Position numbers and translations under genes: made by a program. From Modestobacter marinus (GTDB taxonomy: Bacteria > Actinomycetota > Actinomycetes > Mycobacteriales > Geodermatophilaceae), in contig NZ_JAAMPA010000001.1 in the NCBI RefSeq assembly GCF_011758655.1, forward strand, positions 3,162,001 through 3,226,000: a stretch of DNA of 64,000 nucleotides, read 5' to 3'. Shown here piece after piece: positions 32,366 to 40,997 of this stretch (position 1 is the first letter of the stretch; each line of letters starts with the position of its first letter). Below the pieces are notes generated by a model. It was given only the letters and a program-made list of their open reading frames with translations, was not told the origin of the DNA and made no database searches.

Positions 32366-32399
32366 GCGTCGGGCAGCCACGGGGGGAGCTGCCCGACGC
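32366..32399 (+). terminator. Hairpin terminator after the NlpC/P60 gene
   Basis: GCGTCGGGCAGC (32366-32377) pairs perfectly with GCTGCCCGACGC (32388-32399) over a 10-nt loop. Confidence 0.78.
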
Positions 32400-32525
32400 G
32401 AGCGTCAGGCTAGCAGTCCTGCCGTCGTCCGGGCAGGGTCCGGCGACACCCCGGACGGGGTGTCGCCGGCCATCGGACCACGCAGGCACGGTGGCCTGCA
32501 CAGCCAGGTGTAGGACACTCGACGC

Positions 32526-33689
32526 GTGACCGCCGCAGGCAGCTCGCCCGCCCCCGCACAGCCCACCCCACCCTCGGTCGACGCCGCGCGCCTGGAGCGT
32601 GCGCTGTTCGAGATCAAGCGGGTCATCGTCGGTCAGGACCGGCTGGTGGAGCGGATGCTCGTGGGGCTGCTGGCCCGGGGCCACGTGCTGCTGGAGGGCG
32701 TGCCCGGCGTCGCGAAGACCCTCGCCGTGGAGACCCTGGCCACCGTCGTCGGCGGCAGGTTCTCCCGGCTGCAGTTCACCCCGGACCTGGTGCCGGCCGA
32801 CATCATCGGCACCCGGATCTACAAGTCCGGTCAGGACACCTTCGCCACCGAGCTCGGGCCGGTGTTCGCCAACTTCCTGCTCGCCGACGAGATCAACCGG
32901 GCCCCGGCCAAGGTGCAGTCGGCGCTGCTGGAGGTGATGGCCGAGCGGCAGGTGTCCATCGGCGGCGTCACCCACCCGCTGCCCGACCCGTTCCTGGTGC
33001 TGGCCACCCAGAACCCGATCGAGAACGAGGGCGTCTACCCGCTCCCGGAGGCCCAGCGCGACCGCTTCCTGCTCAAGGTGCTCGTCGACTACCCGAGCCC
33101 GGAGGAGGAGCGCGAGATCATCTACCGGATGGGGTCGACCCCGCCGGAGGCGCAGCCGGTGCTGGGTCCCGAGGACGTGCGCCGGCTCCAGCGCACCGCG
33201 TCGGAGGTGTTCGTGCACCACGCGCTGGTCGACTACGTCGTCCGCCTGGTGGTGGCGACCCGGGCGCCGCAGGAGCACGGCATGCCCGACGTCGCCAGCT
33301 GGGTCTCCTACGGCGCCAGCCCGCGCGCCTCGCTGGGCCTGATCGCCTCCAGCCGGGCGCTGGCGCTGATCCGCGGGCGCGACTACGTGCTGCCCCAGGA
33401 CGTGCTCGACGTGACCGGTGACGTGCTGCGGCACCGCCTGGTGCTCTCCTACGACGCGCTGGCCGACGGCGTGCCGGCCGACCACATCGTCAAGCGGGTG
33501 GTGCAGACCGTGCCGCTGCCGCAGGTCACCCCGCGGCAGCGCGCCGCCGGCTACGGGCCCGGTTCCCCCGGTGGCCCGTCCGTGCCCGGCTTCGGTGGCC
33601 CGTCGTTCGGCCCGCCGCAGGGCGGCCCGAACGGTGCTCCGCAGGGCGGCGGCCGTCCCGACGGCGGCTTCGGCCCGCAGCCGGTGTGA
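32526..33689 (+). CDS. moxR: MoxR-family AAA+ ATPase
   Basis: MoxR proteins act as chaperones with VWA-domain partners. The 387-residue product has Walker A EGVPGVAKTLAVE, Walker B LLADEINRAPAKVQ, sensor TQNPIENEG and a lid with ASPRASLGLI. The last 55 residues are a Gly/Pro-rich tail. The GTG start is the first usable one after the terminator. It overlaps the DUF58 gene by four bases, giving the standard MoxR-DUF58-VWA operon. Confidence 0.93.
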   Translation: MTAAGSSPAPAQPTPPSVDAARLERALFEIKRVIVGQDRLVERMLVGLLARGHVLLEGVPGVAKTLAVETLATVVGGRFSRLQFTPDLVPADIIGTRIYKSGQDTFATELGPVFANFLLADEINRAPAKVQSALLEVMAERQVSIGGVTHPLPDPFLVLATQNPIENEGVYPLPEAQRDRFLLKVLVDYPSPEEEREIIYRMGSTPPEAQPVLGPEDVRRLQRTASEVFVHHALVDYVVRLVVATRAPQEHGMPDVASWVSYGASPRASLGLIASSRALALIRGRDYVLPQDVLDVTGDVLRHRLVLSYDALADGVPADHIVKRVVQTVPLPQVTPRQRAAGYGPGSPGGPSVPGFGGPSFGPPQGGPNGAPQGGGRPDGGFGPQPV

Positions 33690-34660
33690 CCGGCCCGGAC
33701 GACACCGGACGGGCGGCGGCAGGCGGCGCACCGCCGCACTTCGGGCCCGGCAGCAACTCCGCGGTGCTGCTTCGCCGCCTGGAGCTCACGGTCCGGCGGC
33801 GGCTGGACGGCCTGCTGCAGGGCGACCACCTGGGGCTCGTCCCCGGCTCGGGCAGCGAGCCCGGCGACTCGCGGACCTACCACCCCGGGGACGACGTCCG
33901 CCGGATGGACTGGCCGGTGACCGCGCGCACCCAGGTGCCGCACGTCCGGGAGACCATCGCCGACCGGGAGCTGGAGACCTGGGTGGTGCTCGACCTCTCC
34001 GCCAGCCTGGACTTCGGCACCGCCGCGTGCGAGAAGCGGGACCTGGCGATCGCCGGGCTGGCCGCGGTCAGCCACCTGACCGTGCGCGGCGGGAACCGGC
34101 TGGGCGCCGTGGTCACCACCGGCGAGCGGGTCGACCGCTACCCGGCGAGCCCCGGACGGCTGGCCGCCGACCGGCTGCTCCGGTCCGTCGTGGACACCCC
34201 GCGGGCCGGCGCCGGCCGGCGCGGTGACCTCGCTGCCGCGCTGGAGTCGTTGCGCCGGCCGCCGCGGCGCCGCGGGCTGGTCGTGGTGATCTCGGACTTC
34301 CTCGGTTCGGACGCGCAGGGCACCGCCGACTGGGAGCGCCCACTGCGGGGGCTGTCGGCGCGGCACGACCTGCTCGCCATCGAGGTGGTCGACCCGCGTG
34401 AGCTGGAGCTGGCCGACGTCGGGCTGCTGACCGTCGTCGACCCGGAGACCGGCCAGACGCTCGAGGTGCCGACCGGCAACGCGGAGGTCCGCCGCCGGTT
34501 CGCCGAGGGCGCGGCCGCCCAGCGGCGGGAGATCGCCGCCGCCCTGCGCCGGGCCGGCGCCGGGCACCTGAGACTGCAGACCGACCGCGACTGGCTGGCC
34601 GACGTCGTCCGCTACGTCGCCGACCGCCGGCGCGCCGGCAGCGGAGGGGCCTCCCGATGA
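33686..34660 (+). CDS. DUF58 protein, MoxR partner
   Basis: The 324-residue product is a DUF58 protein with the hallmark RTYHPGDDVRRMDWPVTART (about 66-85) and a VWA-like core (VVLDLSASLDFG and LVVVISDFLG). No membrane span is evident, so it is cytoplasmic or peripheral. GTG overlaps moxR and the end overlaps the VWA gene (ATGA). Its role within the complex is not established in this family. Confidence 0.9.
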   Translation: MTGPDDTGRAAAGGAPPHFGPGSNSAVLLRRLELTVRRRLDGLLQGDHLGLVPGSGSEPGDSRTYHPGDDVRRMDWPVTARTQVPHVRETIADRELETWVVLDLSASLDFGTAACEKRDLAIAGLAAVSHLTVRGGNRLGAVVTTGERVDRYPASPGRLAADRLLRSVVDTPRAGAGRRGDLAAALESLRRPPRRRGLVVVISDFLGSDAQGTADWERPLRGLSARHDLLAIEVVDPRELELADVGLLTVVDPETGQTLEVPTGNAEVRRRFAEGAAAQRREIAAALRRAGAGHLRLQTDRDWLADVVRYVADRRRAGSGGASR

Positions 34661-35613
34661 CCTTCCAGTCCCCGTGGTGGCTGGCCGCGCTGCTGGCGGT
34701 GGTGGCCCTCGTCGGCCTCTACGTGGTGCTGCAGCGCCGCCGGGCGAGGTACGCGGCCCGCTTCACGAACGTGGCGCTGCTCGGTTCGCTGGTGCCCAAG
34801 CGCCCCGGCTGGCGCCGGCACGTCGCGTTCGGGCTCGTCGCCGCCGGCCTGGCGCTGCTGGTCACCTCGCTGGCCCAGCCCAGCACCGAGGTCCGGGTGC
34901 CCCGGGAACGCGCCACGGTGGTCATGGCCGTCGACGTCTCGCTGTCGATGCGGGCCAGCGACGTCGAGCCGGACCGGTTCCAGGCGATGCAGGTCGCGGC
35001 CCAGGAGTTCGTCGAGGTGCTGCCGGAACGGATCAACCTGGGGCTGGTCGCCTTCGCCGGGACGGCGGCCACCCTGGTCACCCCGACCACCGACCGGGAC
35101 GAGGTGAGCACCGCGATCGAGAACCTGGAACTGGCCGAGGCGACGGCGATCGGGGACGCGATCTTCACCTCGCTGACCGCCATCAGCAACTACCAGGCGA
35201 CGCTGGCCTCGGAGGGCATGGAGGCGCCGCCGGCCCGGATCGTGCTGCTCTCCGACGGGTACAGCACCGTGGGCCGGGAGGCGACCCAGGCGATCGACGC
35301 GGCGAACGCCGCCTCGGTCCCGGTCTCCACGATCGCGTTCGGCACCGACTACGGCACGCTGGACATCAACGGCGAGCGGGTGCCGGTGCCGGTCGACCGG
35401 GCCACGCTGGAGCAGATCGCCGAGGAGACCGACGGCAGCTACAGCGAGGCGGCCAGCGCCGAGGAGCTGTCGGAGGTGTTCGAGGACCTGGGCAGCCAGA
35501 TCGGCTACACCACCGAGCCGCAGGACATCAGCCCCTGGTTCGTCCGCGGCGGCGTCCTGTTCGCCTTCCTCGGTGTCGTCGCGTCGCTGCTCTGGACCAA
35601 CCGGCTGCTCTGA
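34657..35613 (+). CDS. Membrane-anchored VWA domain protein (BatA-like)
   Basis: The 318-residue product has two N-terminal membrane spans (about 6-24 and 55-73), a VWA domain and a C-terminal span (about 293-313), so the domain faces one side of the membrane. The metal-ion adhesion site is intact: DVSLS in MAVDVSLSMRASD, then the Thr in FAGTAATLVTPTTD and Asp in LLSDGYS. It ends the MoxR operon and is followed by a bidirectional terminator. Confidence 0.9.
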   Translation: MTFQSPWWLAALLAVVALVGLYVVLQRRRARYAARFTNVALLGSLVPKRPGWRRHVAFGLVAAGLALLVTSLAQPSTEVRVPRERATVVMAVDVSLSMRASDVEPDRFQAMQVAAQEFVEVLPERINLGLVAFAGTAATLVTPTTDRDEVSTAIENLELAEATAIGDAIFTSLTAISNYQATLASEGMEAPPARIVLLSDGYSTVGREATQAIDAANAASVPVSTIAFGTDYGTLDINGERVPVPVDRATLEQIAEETDGSYSEAASAEELSEVFEDLGSQIGYTTEPQDISPWFVRGGVLFAFLGVVASLLWTNRLL

Positions 35614-35626
35614 TCGGCGCGTGCCT

Positions 35627-35666
35627 GCCGGACCCCACGCTGCACCCGGGTGGCGTGGGGTCCGGC
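35627..35666. terminator. Bidirectional terminator between convergent operons
   Basis: A perfect 14-bp stem (GCCGGACCCCACGC at 35627-35640 with its complement at 35653-35666) encloses a 12-nt loop that is itself palindromic (CACCCGGGTG). It separates the MoxR operon from the minus-strand glycosyltransferase. Confidence 0.85.
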
Positions 35667-35668
35667 CC

Positions 35669-37150
35669 TCACACGCTGAAGCCGCGCTGCCGGCGGACCA
35701 GCTTCTTGATCATGAAGAGCGTCTGCAGGACGGTCACCAGGTAGAGCACCGGCCAGCCGATCGACAGGATCGCGGACTGCACGGAGATGCTCTGCTGGCT
35801 CCACGCGAAGATCAGCACGAGGAACGTGGCGACGGCGCAGAGGGCGGGCATCACGTAGGCCGAGCCGCGGCCGCGCTCGGCGGCTGCCTGCGCCGCCCAG
35901 TTGTCCTTCTCCACCCGGGCCAGGAACTGCACCCACGCGGACACGAAGTGGCCCATCCGGATCCACATGTACAGCTCGGCCGGGGCGACCAGCAGGGCGT
36001 AGAAGATGTCCGAGGCGCTCTTGTCGTGCATCGACGCGGCGATCCGGAGGTTGAGCAGCGTCGCCACGACCGGGGGGATGAGCCAGACCGGGTTGAAGAC
36101 GAACGCGTCGATGGAGAGGGCGGCCGCGAGCAGCAGCACGAACGCCATCCGGGTGCTGATGTTGAACAGCATCGCGATGTTCTCGTACCAGCGCAGCCGG
36201 AGGTTGGGGTGCAGCGGCTGGCCCTTGTTGTCGCCGCGCTGGCCCGGCCAGAGCAGGTCGATGCCGCCGAAGTTCCACTTCACCTGCTGGCCGTGCAGCG
36301 CCCGCAGGTTCGTCATCGGCCCGACGAAGGCACGCGCCCGTGCGCTGATCTTGGTGTTGAAGCCGGCGTCCTTGATCTGCAGGGAGAGCTTGGAGTCCTC
36401 GACCTCGGAGTCGCGCACCCAGGGGGCGGACTGGTGGTGGCGGTACATGACCGTCTCCAGCGCCCGGACGCTGAACAGGCTGCACTGCCCGCCGAGCACG
36501 GCCATGTTCCGGCCGCGGACCAGGTTGTCCATGTTGAAGCCGGCGAACTGGGCGCGCTGCCCGGACACCAGGAAGCGGGACATGGCCCCGGAGAGCTTGG
36601 TCTTGTCGAAGCTGTAGATGGCCGAGAGCCCACCGATCCGGGGGTCGGTGACCATCTCCTTCTCCAGCCACTCCACGCACCGGCGGTCCAGGGTGGTGTC
36701 GCCGTCCACGCCGAGGATGTAGTCGAAGCCGCGGCTGAGGTAGAAGCCGACGTTGAGCGCGCCGACCTTCTTGTCCGGGTTCTCGCCGATGTCGTGCACG
36801 TGCACCACGGTGCGGAACAGCTCGCCCTTCACCGTCCGCTCGTGCGGCCCCTCGAAGCTGCGGGCGATCTCCGGGGTGTCGTCGTCGGTGTTGTTGATGA
36901 TCACGTGGATGACGTCGGGCAGCCGGGTCTGCGCGAGCAGGGAGGTGAGGACGTCGGCGATCGTCCCCTCCTCGTTGTAGGCGGGGATGATGCAGCTGAT
37001 CGTGGCGGTGCGGCGCTCGCTGGTCGAGGCCTGCTCGGCCCAGTCGTCGGGCAGCAGCGAGGAGATGTCCGGCGGCACCTCGGTGCCGCGGGCCAGGAGC
37101 TGGACGCGGTCGGTGGCCCGCCGCATGCCGTGGACGACGAGCTCGGTCAC
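35669..37150 (-). CDS. Processive-type GT2 glycosyltransferase
   Basis: The 493-residue membrane protein resembles cellulose/hyaluronan synthase-like GT2 enzymes that polymerise and export a sugar chain. The cytosolic domain begins SCIIPAYNEEGTI and has DGDT (149-152), the catalytic base ED (251-252) and QQVKW (288-292), in which Lys stands for the Arg of QxxRW. Four to five spans follow (from about 305). There is no PilZ domain. GTG at 37150 has GGAGGAG behind it and overlaps the lipoprotein stop. The polymer is unknown. Confidence 0.87.
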   Translation of the reverse strand: MTELVVHGMRRATDRVQLLARGTEVPPDISSLLPDDWAEQASTSERRTATISCIIPAYNEEGTIADVLTSLLAQTRLPDVIHVIINNTDDDTPEIARSFEGPHERTVKGELFRTVVHVHDIGENPDKKVGALNVGFYLSRGFDYILGVDGDTTLDRRCVEWLEKEMVTDPRIGGLSAIYSFDKTKLSGAMSRFLVSGQRAQFAGFNMDNLVRGRNMAVLGGQCSLFSVRALETVMYRHHQSAPWVRDSEVEDSKLSLQIKDAGFNTKISARARAFVGPMTNLRALHGQQVKWNFGGIDLLWPGQRGDNKGQPLHPNLRLRWYENIAMLFNISTRMAFVLLLAAALSIDAFVFNPVWLIPPVVATLLNLRIAASMHDKSASDIFYALLVAPAELYMWIRMGHFVSAWVQFLARVEKDNWAAQAAAERGRGSAYVMPALCAVATFLVLIFAWSQQSISVQSAILSIGWPVLYLVTVLQTLFMIKKLVRRQRGFSV

Positions 37151-37785
37151 TGGGTCTCCTCCTGCAGGAGCGGGAGCTGGATGCTGTCCAGCACGGTCTG
37201 GCGGAAGAACTCGCCCGAACCCGGCTCGGTCTCGACGAGCAGGTCGAACTGGGCGTAGAGGGTCAGGTCGGTGGCCCCGGCCGTCGACGACGTCAGGCTC
37301 AGGGCGGTGGTGTAGCTGAACGGCGGGGTCAGCACGAACTCGCCGCGGTCCTCGGCCACCGTCGTCCGAGCGGTCCCGTCGTCGGAGGTGGCGACGAAGC
37401 GGGTCACCGTGATCGCCTGGCTGCTGCTCCCGCCCTCGACGTGGGCGGAGAGCTGGACGGTCTTGGCGCCGTCGGCGGTCCAGGTGGCCGCGTCCTCCCC
37501 GGTCCACCAGTCGATGACCACGCTGCGGTCACCGGCCGCGACCGAGTGGGTGATCGAGCCGGTGTCGAGGTCACCGGCGGGGCGGAGCTCCGCGACCTCG
37601 GCGGCCGGCACGGGCGTCACCGAGGGGGCGGCCGTGCTGCTCCCGGCGTCCGTGCTCTCGGCCGCCTGGGCGGTGAGCCCCGGGCTCATGCCGACGTCCG
37701 GCAGCTGGCAGCCGGCCAGACCGGCACCGAGCAGCAGTGCTGTCGTGGCCCCGAGGAGGCCCCTCCTGAGTCGTGTGGCCGACAC
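37147..37785 (-). CDS. Secreted lipoprotein paired with the glycosyltransferase
   Basis: The 212-residue product has a lipoprotein signal with lipobox LAGC (C26), a Ser/Thr/Ala-rich spacer to about residue 55, and a beta-rich domain (DRSVVIDWWTG, AITVTRFVATSDDG, LTLYAQFDLLVETEPGSGEFF). I do not recognise the domain. GTG at 37785 is placed 10 nt after AGGAAGG; a GTG 15 bases earlier is closer to the site than ribosomes like. It is the first gene of a two-gene operon, so it may help secretion of the product. TACGTT (37883-37888, minus) is a possible -10. Confidence 0.75.
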   Translation of the reverse strand: MSATRLRRGLLGATTALLLGAGLAGCQLPDVGMSPGLTAQAAESTDAGSSTAAPSVTPVPAAEVAELRPAGDLDTGSITHSVAAGDRSVVIDWWTGEDAATWTADGAKTVQLSAHVEGGSSSQAITVTRFVATSDDGTARTTVAEDRGEFVLTPPFSYTTALSLTSSTAGATDLTLYAQFDLLVETEPGSGEFFRQTVLDSIQLPLLQEETQ

Positions 37786-37992
37786 CCGGCACACCCCTTC
37801 CTGCGGCAGCAGCCGCGCGGTCAACTGGAGGACCGCGCGGAAGGGGGACGGCGTCGGCCACGTCCTCGAGCGATCTGCACCCAACGTAAGGAGCAGTGCC
37901 GCCGAGGTCACGCACCGTCACGCCAGTGGGGGACAGGCGTGCACCGGCCGGGTGACCGACGCCCCCTCGGAGTGGGGACGTCGGCCGACCGG

Positions 37993-38964
37993 TTAGCGGG
38001 TGGGGTCGAGGACGAGCTTGCCGGTGGTGCGGCGGGCGAGCAGGTCCTGGTGGGCCTCGCGGACGGCGGTCAGCGGGTACCGGCCGCCGGCGACCGGCGT
38101 CAGGGTCCCGTCGGCGACCATCGACAGCAGGTCGGTCATCGCGGCGTCCATCATCTCCGGCCGGGTCATGCAGTGCGCCAGCCAGAACCCGATGACGGCC
38201 CGGCTGGTGCCCATAAGCGCGGGGACGGCGACCGTGGCGGGGGCCTCGCGCCCGGCCATGCCGTAGGCGACCAGCCGGCCGAAGGGCGCCAGCGCCGACA
38301 GCGACCCGTCGAACACGTTGCCGCCGGTCATCTCCAGCACGATGTCGACCCGCTTCCCGCCGTTGGCCTCGCGGAGGGCGGCGGCGAAGGCCTTCGGGTC
38401 GTCGTCCGCCAGCGCCGGGTCGACGGTGGCGTCGGCGCCCAGCTCCTCGGCCAGCGCCCGCTTCTCCGGGCTGGAGGCGGTGGCGATCACCCGGCCGGCG
38501 CCCCAGCGCTTGGCCAGCTGGATCGCCAGGGTGCCGACCCCGCCGGCGCCGGCGATGACGACGACGGACTCGCCCTCGGCCAGGTGGGCGGAGGTGCGCA
38601 GCAGGTGCCAGGCGGTGGCGCCCTGCAGGACGACGGCGAGCGCCTGCTCGTCGGTGACGCCGTCGGGCACCGGCCAGGTCAGCCGCGAGTGCGCGGCGAC
38701 CTTCTCCGCGTACCCGCCGCCGGGCAGGAGGCCGACGACCCGCTGGCCGCCACCGGCCGGGGTGCCGACGAACTCCGCGCCCGGGATCAGCGGCAGCTCC
38801 TGCTTGGCCAGGTAGCTGTCCTCGGTCTGGTGGGTGTCGGCGAAGTTGACGCCGGCGGAGGAGATGTCGAAGAGGGTCTGGCCCTCAGTGGGCACCGGGT
38901 CGGGCAGGTCGACGACGTCCATGACCTCGGGGCCGCCGAAGCGGGTGATCTGCACAGCACGCAT
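37993..38964 (-). CDS. Zinc-free quinone oxidoreductase (MDR superfamily)
   Basis: The 323-residue product is a quinone oxidoreductase-like NADPH enzyme. It begins MRAVQITRFGGPEVM, has GVNFADTHQTEDSY, the cofactor loop VIAGAGGVGTLAIQLAKRWG (about 140-159) and the end TGKLVLDPTR. The zinc ligands of alcohol dehydrogenases are absent. The ATG sits 7 nt after TAGCCT, so the transcript is probably leaderless. The substrate is unknown; such enzymes reduce quinones or reactive enones. Confidence 0.9.
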   Translation of the reverse strand: MRAVQITRFGGPEVMDVVDLPDPVPTEGQTLFDISSAGVNFADTHQTEDSYLAKQELPLIPGAEFVGTPAGGGQRVVGLLPGGGYAEKVAAHSRLTWPVPDGVTDEQALAVVLQGATAWHLLRTSAHLAEGESVVVIAGAGGVGTLAIQLAKRWGAGRVIATASSPEKRALAEELGADATVDPALADDDPKAFAAALREANGGKRVDIVLEMTGGNVFDGSLSALAPFGRLVAYGMAGREAPATVAVPALMGTSRAVIGFWLAHCMTRPEMMDAAMTDLLSMVADGTLTPVAGGRYPLTAVREAHQDLLARRTTGKLVLDPTR

Positions 38965-38971
38965 GCAGGTC

Positions 38972-38977
38972 AGGCTA
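38972..38977 (-). promoter_or_regulatory. Candidate leaderless promoter -10
   Basis: On the minus strand TAGCCT is followed by 7 nt and the ATG of the quinone oxidoreductase. From here to 39255 I see nothing that can be named. Confidence 0.5.
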
Positions 38978-39255
38978 TGGCCTCCGACACGCTCGGCTGA
39001 GCGGGCCTGTGCGTCAGTGGCGGCAACGGTCCGCCTCGGGCCCGCCGACCGAGAGGTCGGATCGTGAGACTGCGGCGCCATGTCAGTCGCCGGACAGCCC
39101 CGCCGACCTCGGCCGCCGCCACGGCCGCCTCGCGGGGGCTCTTCCGCAGCTGGCGGTCGTGGGCGGCTGCTGCGGCACGGACACCCGGCACGTCGTGGCG
39201 ATCGCCGGGGCCTGGCCGGACGCCCGGGTGCCCGTGCAGCCTGCGGCCCGCTGAT

Positions 39256-39313
39256 CCAGCACCGGATCGCGAGCACGCGTGCACTCGGCCCCCTCTCCCC
39301 GGGGGAGGGTCCA
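39256..39313 (-). other. Relic of a merR promoter and gene start
   Basis: Read on the minus strand this stretch matches the merR promoter at 60.2 kb. It has TGGACC, a 19-bp spacer with CTCCCCCGGGGAG, CCGAGT, then GCACGC, GTG and about 15 bases resembling the merR coding start. The frame after that does not encode a MerR protein. It lies back to back with the active-looking promoter of the SnoaL-like gene. Confidence 0.6.
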
Positions 39314-39317
39314 GCGC

Positions 39318-39348
39318 TTGACCCTCCCGCTGCGGGAGGCCGCACCGT
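39318..39348 (+). promoter_or_regulatory. MerR-type promoter with palindromic operator
   Basis: TTGACC (39318-39323), a 19-bp spacer and CACCGT (39343-39348) form the overlong promoter typical of MerR control. The palindrome CCTCCCGC-T-GCGGGAGG (39323-39339) fills the spacer. The ATG of the next gene comes 6 nt after the -10, so the message is leaderless. Confidence 0.72.
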
Positions 39349-39354
39349 GGTGCC

Positions 39355-39708
39355 ATGACCGCACCGAGCGACATCCAGCCCGACCAGCTCCCCGCGACCA
39401 TCCGGGGTTACCTCGCGGCGCACGACGCCGGCGACGCGGAGACCGCGCTGCGCGCCTTCACGCCGACCGCCGTGGTGGTCGACGACGGCGTCACCTACCG
39501 CGGGACCGAGGAGATCCGGCGCTTCCTGGCCAAGGCCGGGACCGAGTACACGTACACCAGCACCCTCGTCGCCGTGGACCACACCGATGACGCGCGCTGG
39601 GTCGCCACGAAGCACCTCGAGGGGGACTTCCCCGGTGGCGTCGTCGACCTGCGCTACCGCTTCGTGCTGGCCGGCGACTCCATCTCCGAGCTCGTCATCG
39701 CGCCATGA
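39355..39708 (+). CDS. SnoaL-like (NTF2-fold) protein
   Basis: The 117-residue product is a nuclear transport factor 2-like domain: IRGYLAAHDAGDAETALRAF, TPTAVVVDDGVTYRG, ATKHLEGDFPGGVVDLRYRFVLAGDSI. Members are small enzymes or binding proteins and the ligand cannot be told. The ATG is fixed by the MerR-type promoter just upstream. An alpha/beta hydrolase gene follows after 55 bp and may be co-transcribed. In other actinobacteria similar pairs are controlled by a divergent MerR gene, which here is missing (see findings). Confidence 0.85.
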   Translation: MTAPSDIQPDQLPATIRGYLAAHDAGDAETALRAFTPTAVVVDDGVTYRGTEEIRRFLAKAGTEYTYTSTLVAVDHTDDARWVATKHLEGDFPGGVVDLRYRFVLAGDSISELVIAP

Positions 39709-39763
39709 GGGGCCGAGGCGCCGATCCGGTCGTCCAGGTCGCCACGCACCGAGAGGAACGACG

Positions 39764-40513
39764 ATGACCATCGACACCGACGAAGTCCGGCCGGCCCAGC
39801 AGAGGCCCACGGTGGTGCTCGTGCACGGCGCCTTCGCCGAGTCCGCGAGCTGGAACGGGGTGATCGAGCAGCTCAGGAGCGACGACTTCCCTGTCATAGC
39901 CGCTGCCAACCCGCTCCGGAGCCTGCGCCACGACGCCCTGCAGCTGCGCAGCGTCCTGGACCAGGTGAGCGGCCCGATCGTGCTGGTCGGCCACTCCTAC
40001 GGCGGCTCGGTGATGAGCGTGGCCGCCGACGGGCACCCCGGCGTCCGTGCGCTCGTCTACGTGGGCAGCTTCCTGCTGGAGGAGGGGGAGAGCACCGGTG
40101 AGCTGGCCGGGAGGTTCCCCGGCAACGAACTCGGGTCGGCGCTGGACCCGGTCCCCGTCCCCGACGGCAACGGCGGCACGGTCACCGACCTCTACATCCG
40201 GCCAGAGGAGTTCCGGCAGGTGTTCGCCGCCGACGTCCCGTCGGAGGTCGCCGAGCTGATGATCGCGACGCAGCGGCCCATCACCAGCGAGGCGCTGGAG
40301 GAGAAGGCGACGGCGGCGGCCTGGCGGACCATCCCGTCCTGGACCCTGGTCACGCGCCAGGACCTCGCGGTCCCGGCCGAGGCGCAGGCCTTCATGGCCC
40401 AGCGCGCGCACTCGACGGTCGTGGAGGTCGACGCCTCGCACGCCGTCGCCGTGTCCCGACCGGGCGTAGTCGCCGGCCTCATCGCCGAGGCCGCCCGCGC
40501 GACAGCCGGCTGA
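39764..40513 (+). CDS. Alpha/beta hydrolase
   Basis: The 249-residue product is an alpha/beta hydrolase of the small esterase type. It has the oxyanion HGAFAES (21-27), nucleophile S78 in VGHSYGGS, and the catalytic histidine in VDASHAVAVSRP near the C-terminus. There is no signal peptide. GAGAGGAA precedes the ATG by 5 nt. It probably shares the MerR-type promoter of the SnoaL-like gene. A weak hairpin, GTGCCGGGCTCGGCAC, follows around 40554-40569. Confidence 0.9.
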   Translation: MTIDTDEVRPAQQRPTVVLVHGAFAESASWNGVIEQLRSDDFPVIAAANPLRSLRHDALQLRSVLDQVSGPIVLVGHSYGGSVMSVAADGHPGVRALVYVGSFLLEEGESTGELAGRFPGNELGSALDPVPVPDGNGGTVTDLYIRPEEFRQVFAADVPSEVAELMIATQRPITSEALEEKATAAAWRTIPSWTLVTRQDLAVPAEAQAFMAQRAHSTVVEVDASHAVAVSRPGVVAGLIAEAARATAG

Positions 40514-40649
40514 GACACCGCACCAGCCCCGCCCCCCGCTCGGGCCCCCTCCGTGCCGGGCTCGGCACGCGGGGACGGTGCGGGCCGACAGCCCGCAGCC
40601 GGCCCGCCACGCGGGGGCGCATCGCCCGGCTGCCGAGTCCGGTCGACCG

Positions 40650-40997
40650 TCACCCGCGGGAGTACCCCGCCCGGCGGTCGCGGCGGCCCCAGCGGAACCA
40701 GGCCAGCGGCCCGACCCAGTTGACCGCGATGGCCAGGGCCCAGCGCAGCTTGCTCCCGGTGACCTGCTCGGCGGGGCTGGCCGCCAGGTCCGCCCAGGCG
40801 GTGGCCGCCAGGGACAGCTGCACCGAGCCCAGCACCAGGACCGCGGTCTGCTGGCGGGGCGTCAGGTCCTGCCACCGCCGCGGGTACCGGACGCAGCCCG
40901 TCCCGGTCGCCCGGCGGTGACCCCCGGGCAGCGCGGCGCGTACCGCGTCGACCAGGAGGGTCGTGCCGGTGCCGTCGGTGTCCGCCCGCCGTGTCAC
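40650..40997 (-). CDS. PLDc_N-type small membrane protein
   Basis: The 115-residue product has a polar N-terminus (about 1-48) and two membrane spans (QTAVLVLGSVQLSLAATAW and WALAIAVNWVGPLAWFRWG) with the PLD-nuclease N-terminal domain signature NWVGPLAWFRWGRR. On its own this domain is a small membrane protein of unknown role. The GTG start overlaps the stop of the universal stress protein gene (GTGA), making a two-gene unit. Confidence 0.72.
   Translation of the reverse strand: MTRRADTDGTGTTLLVDAVRAALPGGHRRATGTGCVRYPRRWQDLTPRQQTAVLVLGSVQLSLAATAWADLAASPAEQVTGSKLRWALAIAVNWVGPLAWFRWGRRDRRAGYSRG

Noticed and set aside
38965-39255. Open frames between the quinone oxidoreductase and the SnoaL-like gene
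   Set aside because: All are Arg/Pro/Ala-rich with no motif, start site or conserved look; only the MerR-type promoter relic could be supported nearby.
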